From Bacillota bacterium (GTDB lineage Bacteria > Bacillota > Clostridia > Acetivibrionales > DSM-2933), in contig JAEYYB010000042.1 of NCBI GenBank assembly GCA_023430975.1, positions 1 to 5,242 of the forward strand: 5,242 nt of DNA. The letters are read 5' to 3'. The position numbers and the translations under genes are program-made. Under the pieces are notes generated by a model. It was not told the DNA's origin. It searched no databases and worked only from the letters and a program-made list of their open reading frames with translations. Positions within the stretch are counted from its first letter, which is position 1, and each line of letters opens with the position of its first letter. Below are positions 5,216-5,242 of this stretch, piece by piece.

Positions 5216-5242
5216 GGGGGGTCAACAACAATGCTCAAGCTT
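5216..5242 (+). CDS. Probable start of a divergent gene, cut off by the window end
   Basis: ATAGGGGGG (G-run 5216-5221) stands nine bases before an ATG at 5231-5233, after which only M-L-K-L can be read before the window ends. The G-rich ribosome binding site matches the style of the HTH and PMT genes here, and a well-spaced promoter lies upstream. The listed interval includes the ribosome binding site; coding begins at 5231. Nothing can be said about function. Confidence 0.42.

Noticed and set aside
5158..5242. HindIII sites (AAGCTT) at 5158 and at the very end of the window, suggesting a cloned fragment boundary.
   Set aside because: The site is common in AT-rich DNA, and the other window edge has none.

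Overview
The window looks like a chromosomal segment of a cellulosome-forming, low-GC Gram-positive bacterium (Clostridium/Ruminiclostridium/Acetivibrio-like). The main evidence is a secreted enzyme with a C-terminal type I dockerin joined by Thr/Pro-rich linkers. Supporting evidence is the AT-rich DNA, the very G-rich Shine-Dalgarno sequences (GGGGG or longer) and the sigma-A-like promoters with 17-bp spacers. I cannot fix the genus or species from sequence alone.

Layout. Positions 1-1142 are a gene-poor stretch of remnants. It holds a 5'-truncated carbon-nitrogen hydrolase (nitrilase superfamily) on the + strand and a possible decayed lipoprotein-like reading frame. It also holds a very short helix-turn-helix protein on the - strand that nevertheless has a textbook promoter and ribosome binding site. 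Positions 1143-3005 (-) encode a GT39/PMT-type membrane glycosyltransferase. A longer reading frame reaches 3116 with a TTG codon, but a promoter, a perfect dyad and a good ribosome binding site point to the ATG at 3005. Positions 3006-3388 are intergenic, with the PMT promoter and operator-like dyad and an intrinsic terminator for the upstream gene. Positions 3389-5077 (-) encode a signal peptide-GH62-CBM6-dockerin arabinofuranosidase. Positions 5078-5242 are a divergent control region that ends in the first codons of a probable + strand gene running off the window.

How the genes may work together. The GH62 enzyme would be secreted, would bind xylan through its CBM6, would be docked into a cellulosome by its dockerin, and would strip arabinofuranose side chains from arabinoxylan. 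The PMT-like enzyme sits just downstream on the same strand but in its own transcription unit. It belongs to the class of enzymes that O-glycosylate secreted proteins, so the Thr/Pro linkers of cellulosomal proteins such as its neighbour are plausible acceptors. That link rests only on proximity and family knowledge. I found no CRISPR array, tRNA, rRNA or intact mobile element, and no clearly novel multi-gene system. The points most worth a second look are the short HTH gene with intact expression signals, the PMT start and its promoter dyad, the unusual dockerin, and the shared divergent promoter region.
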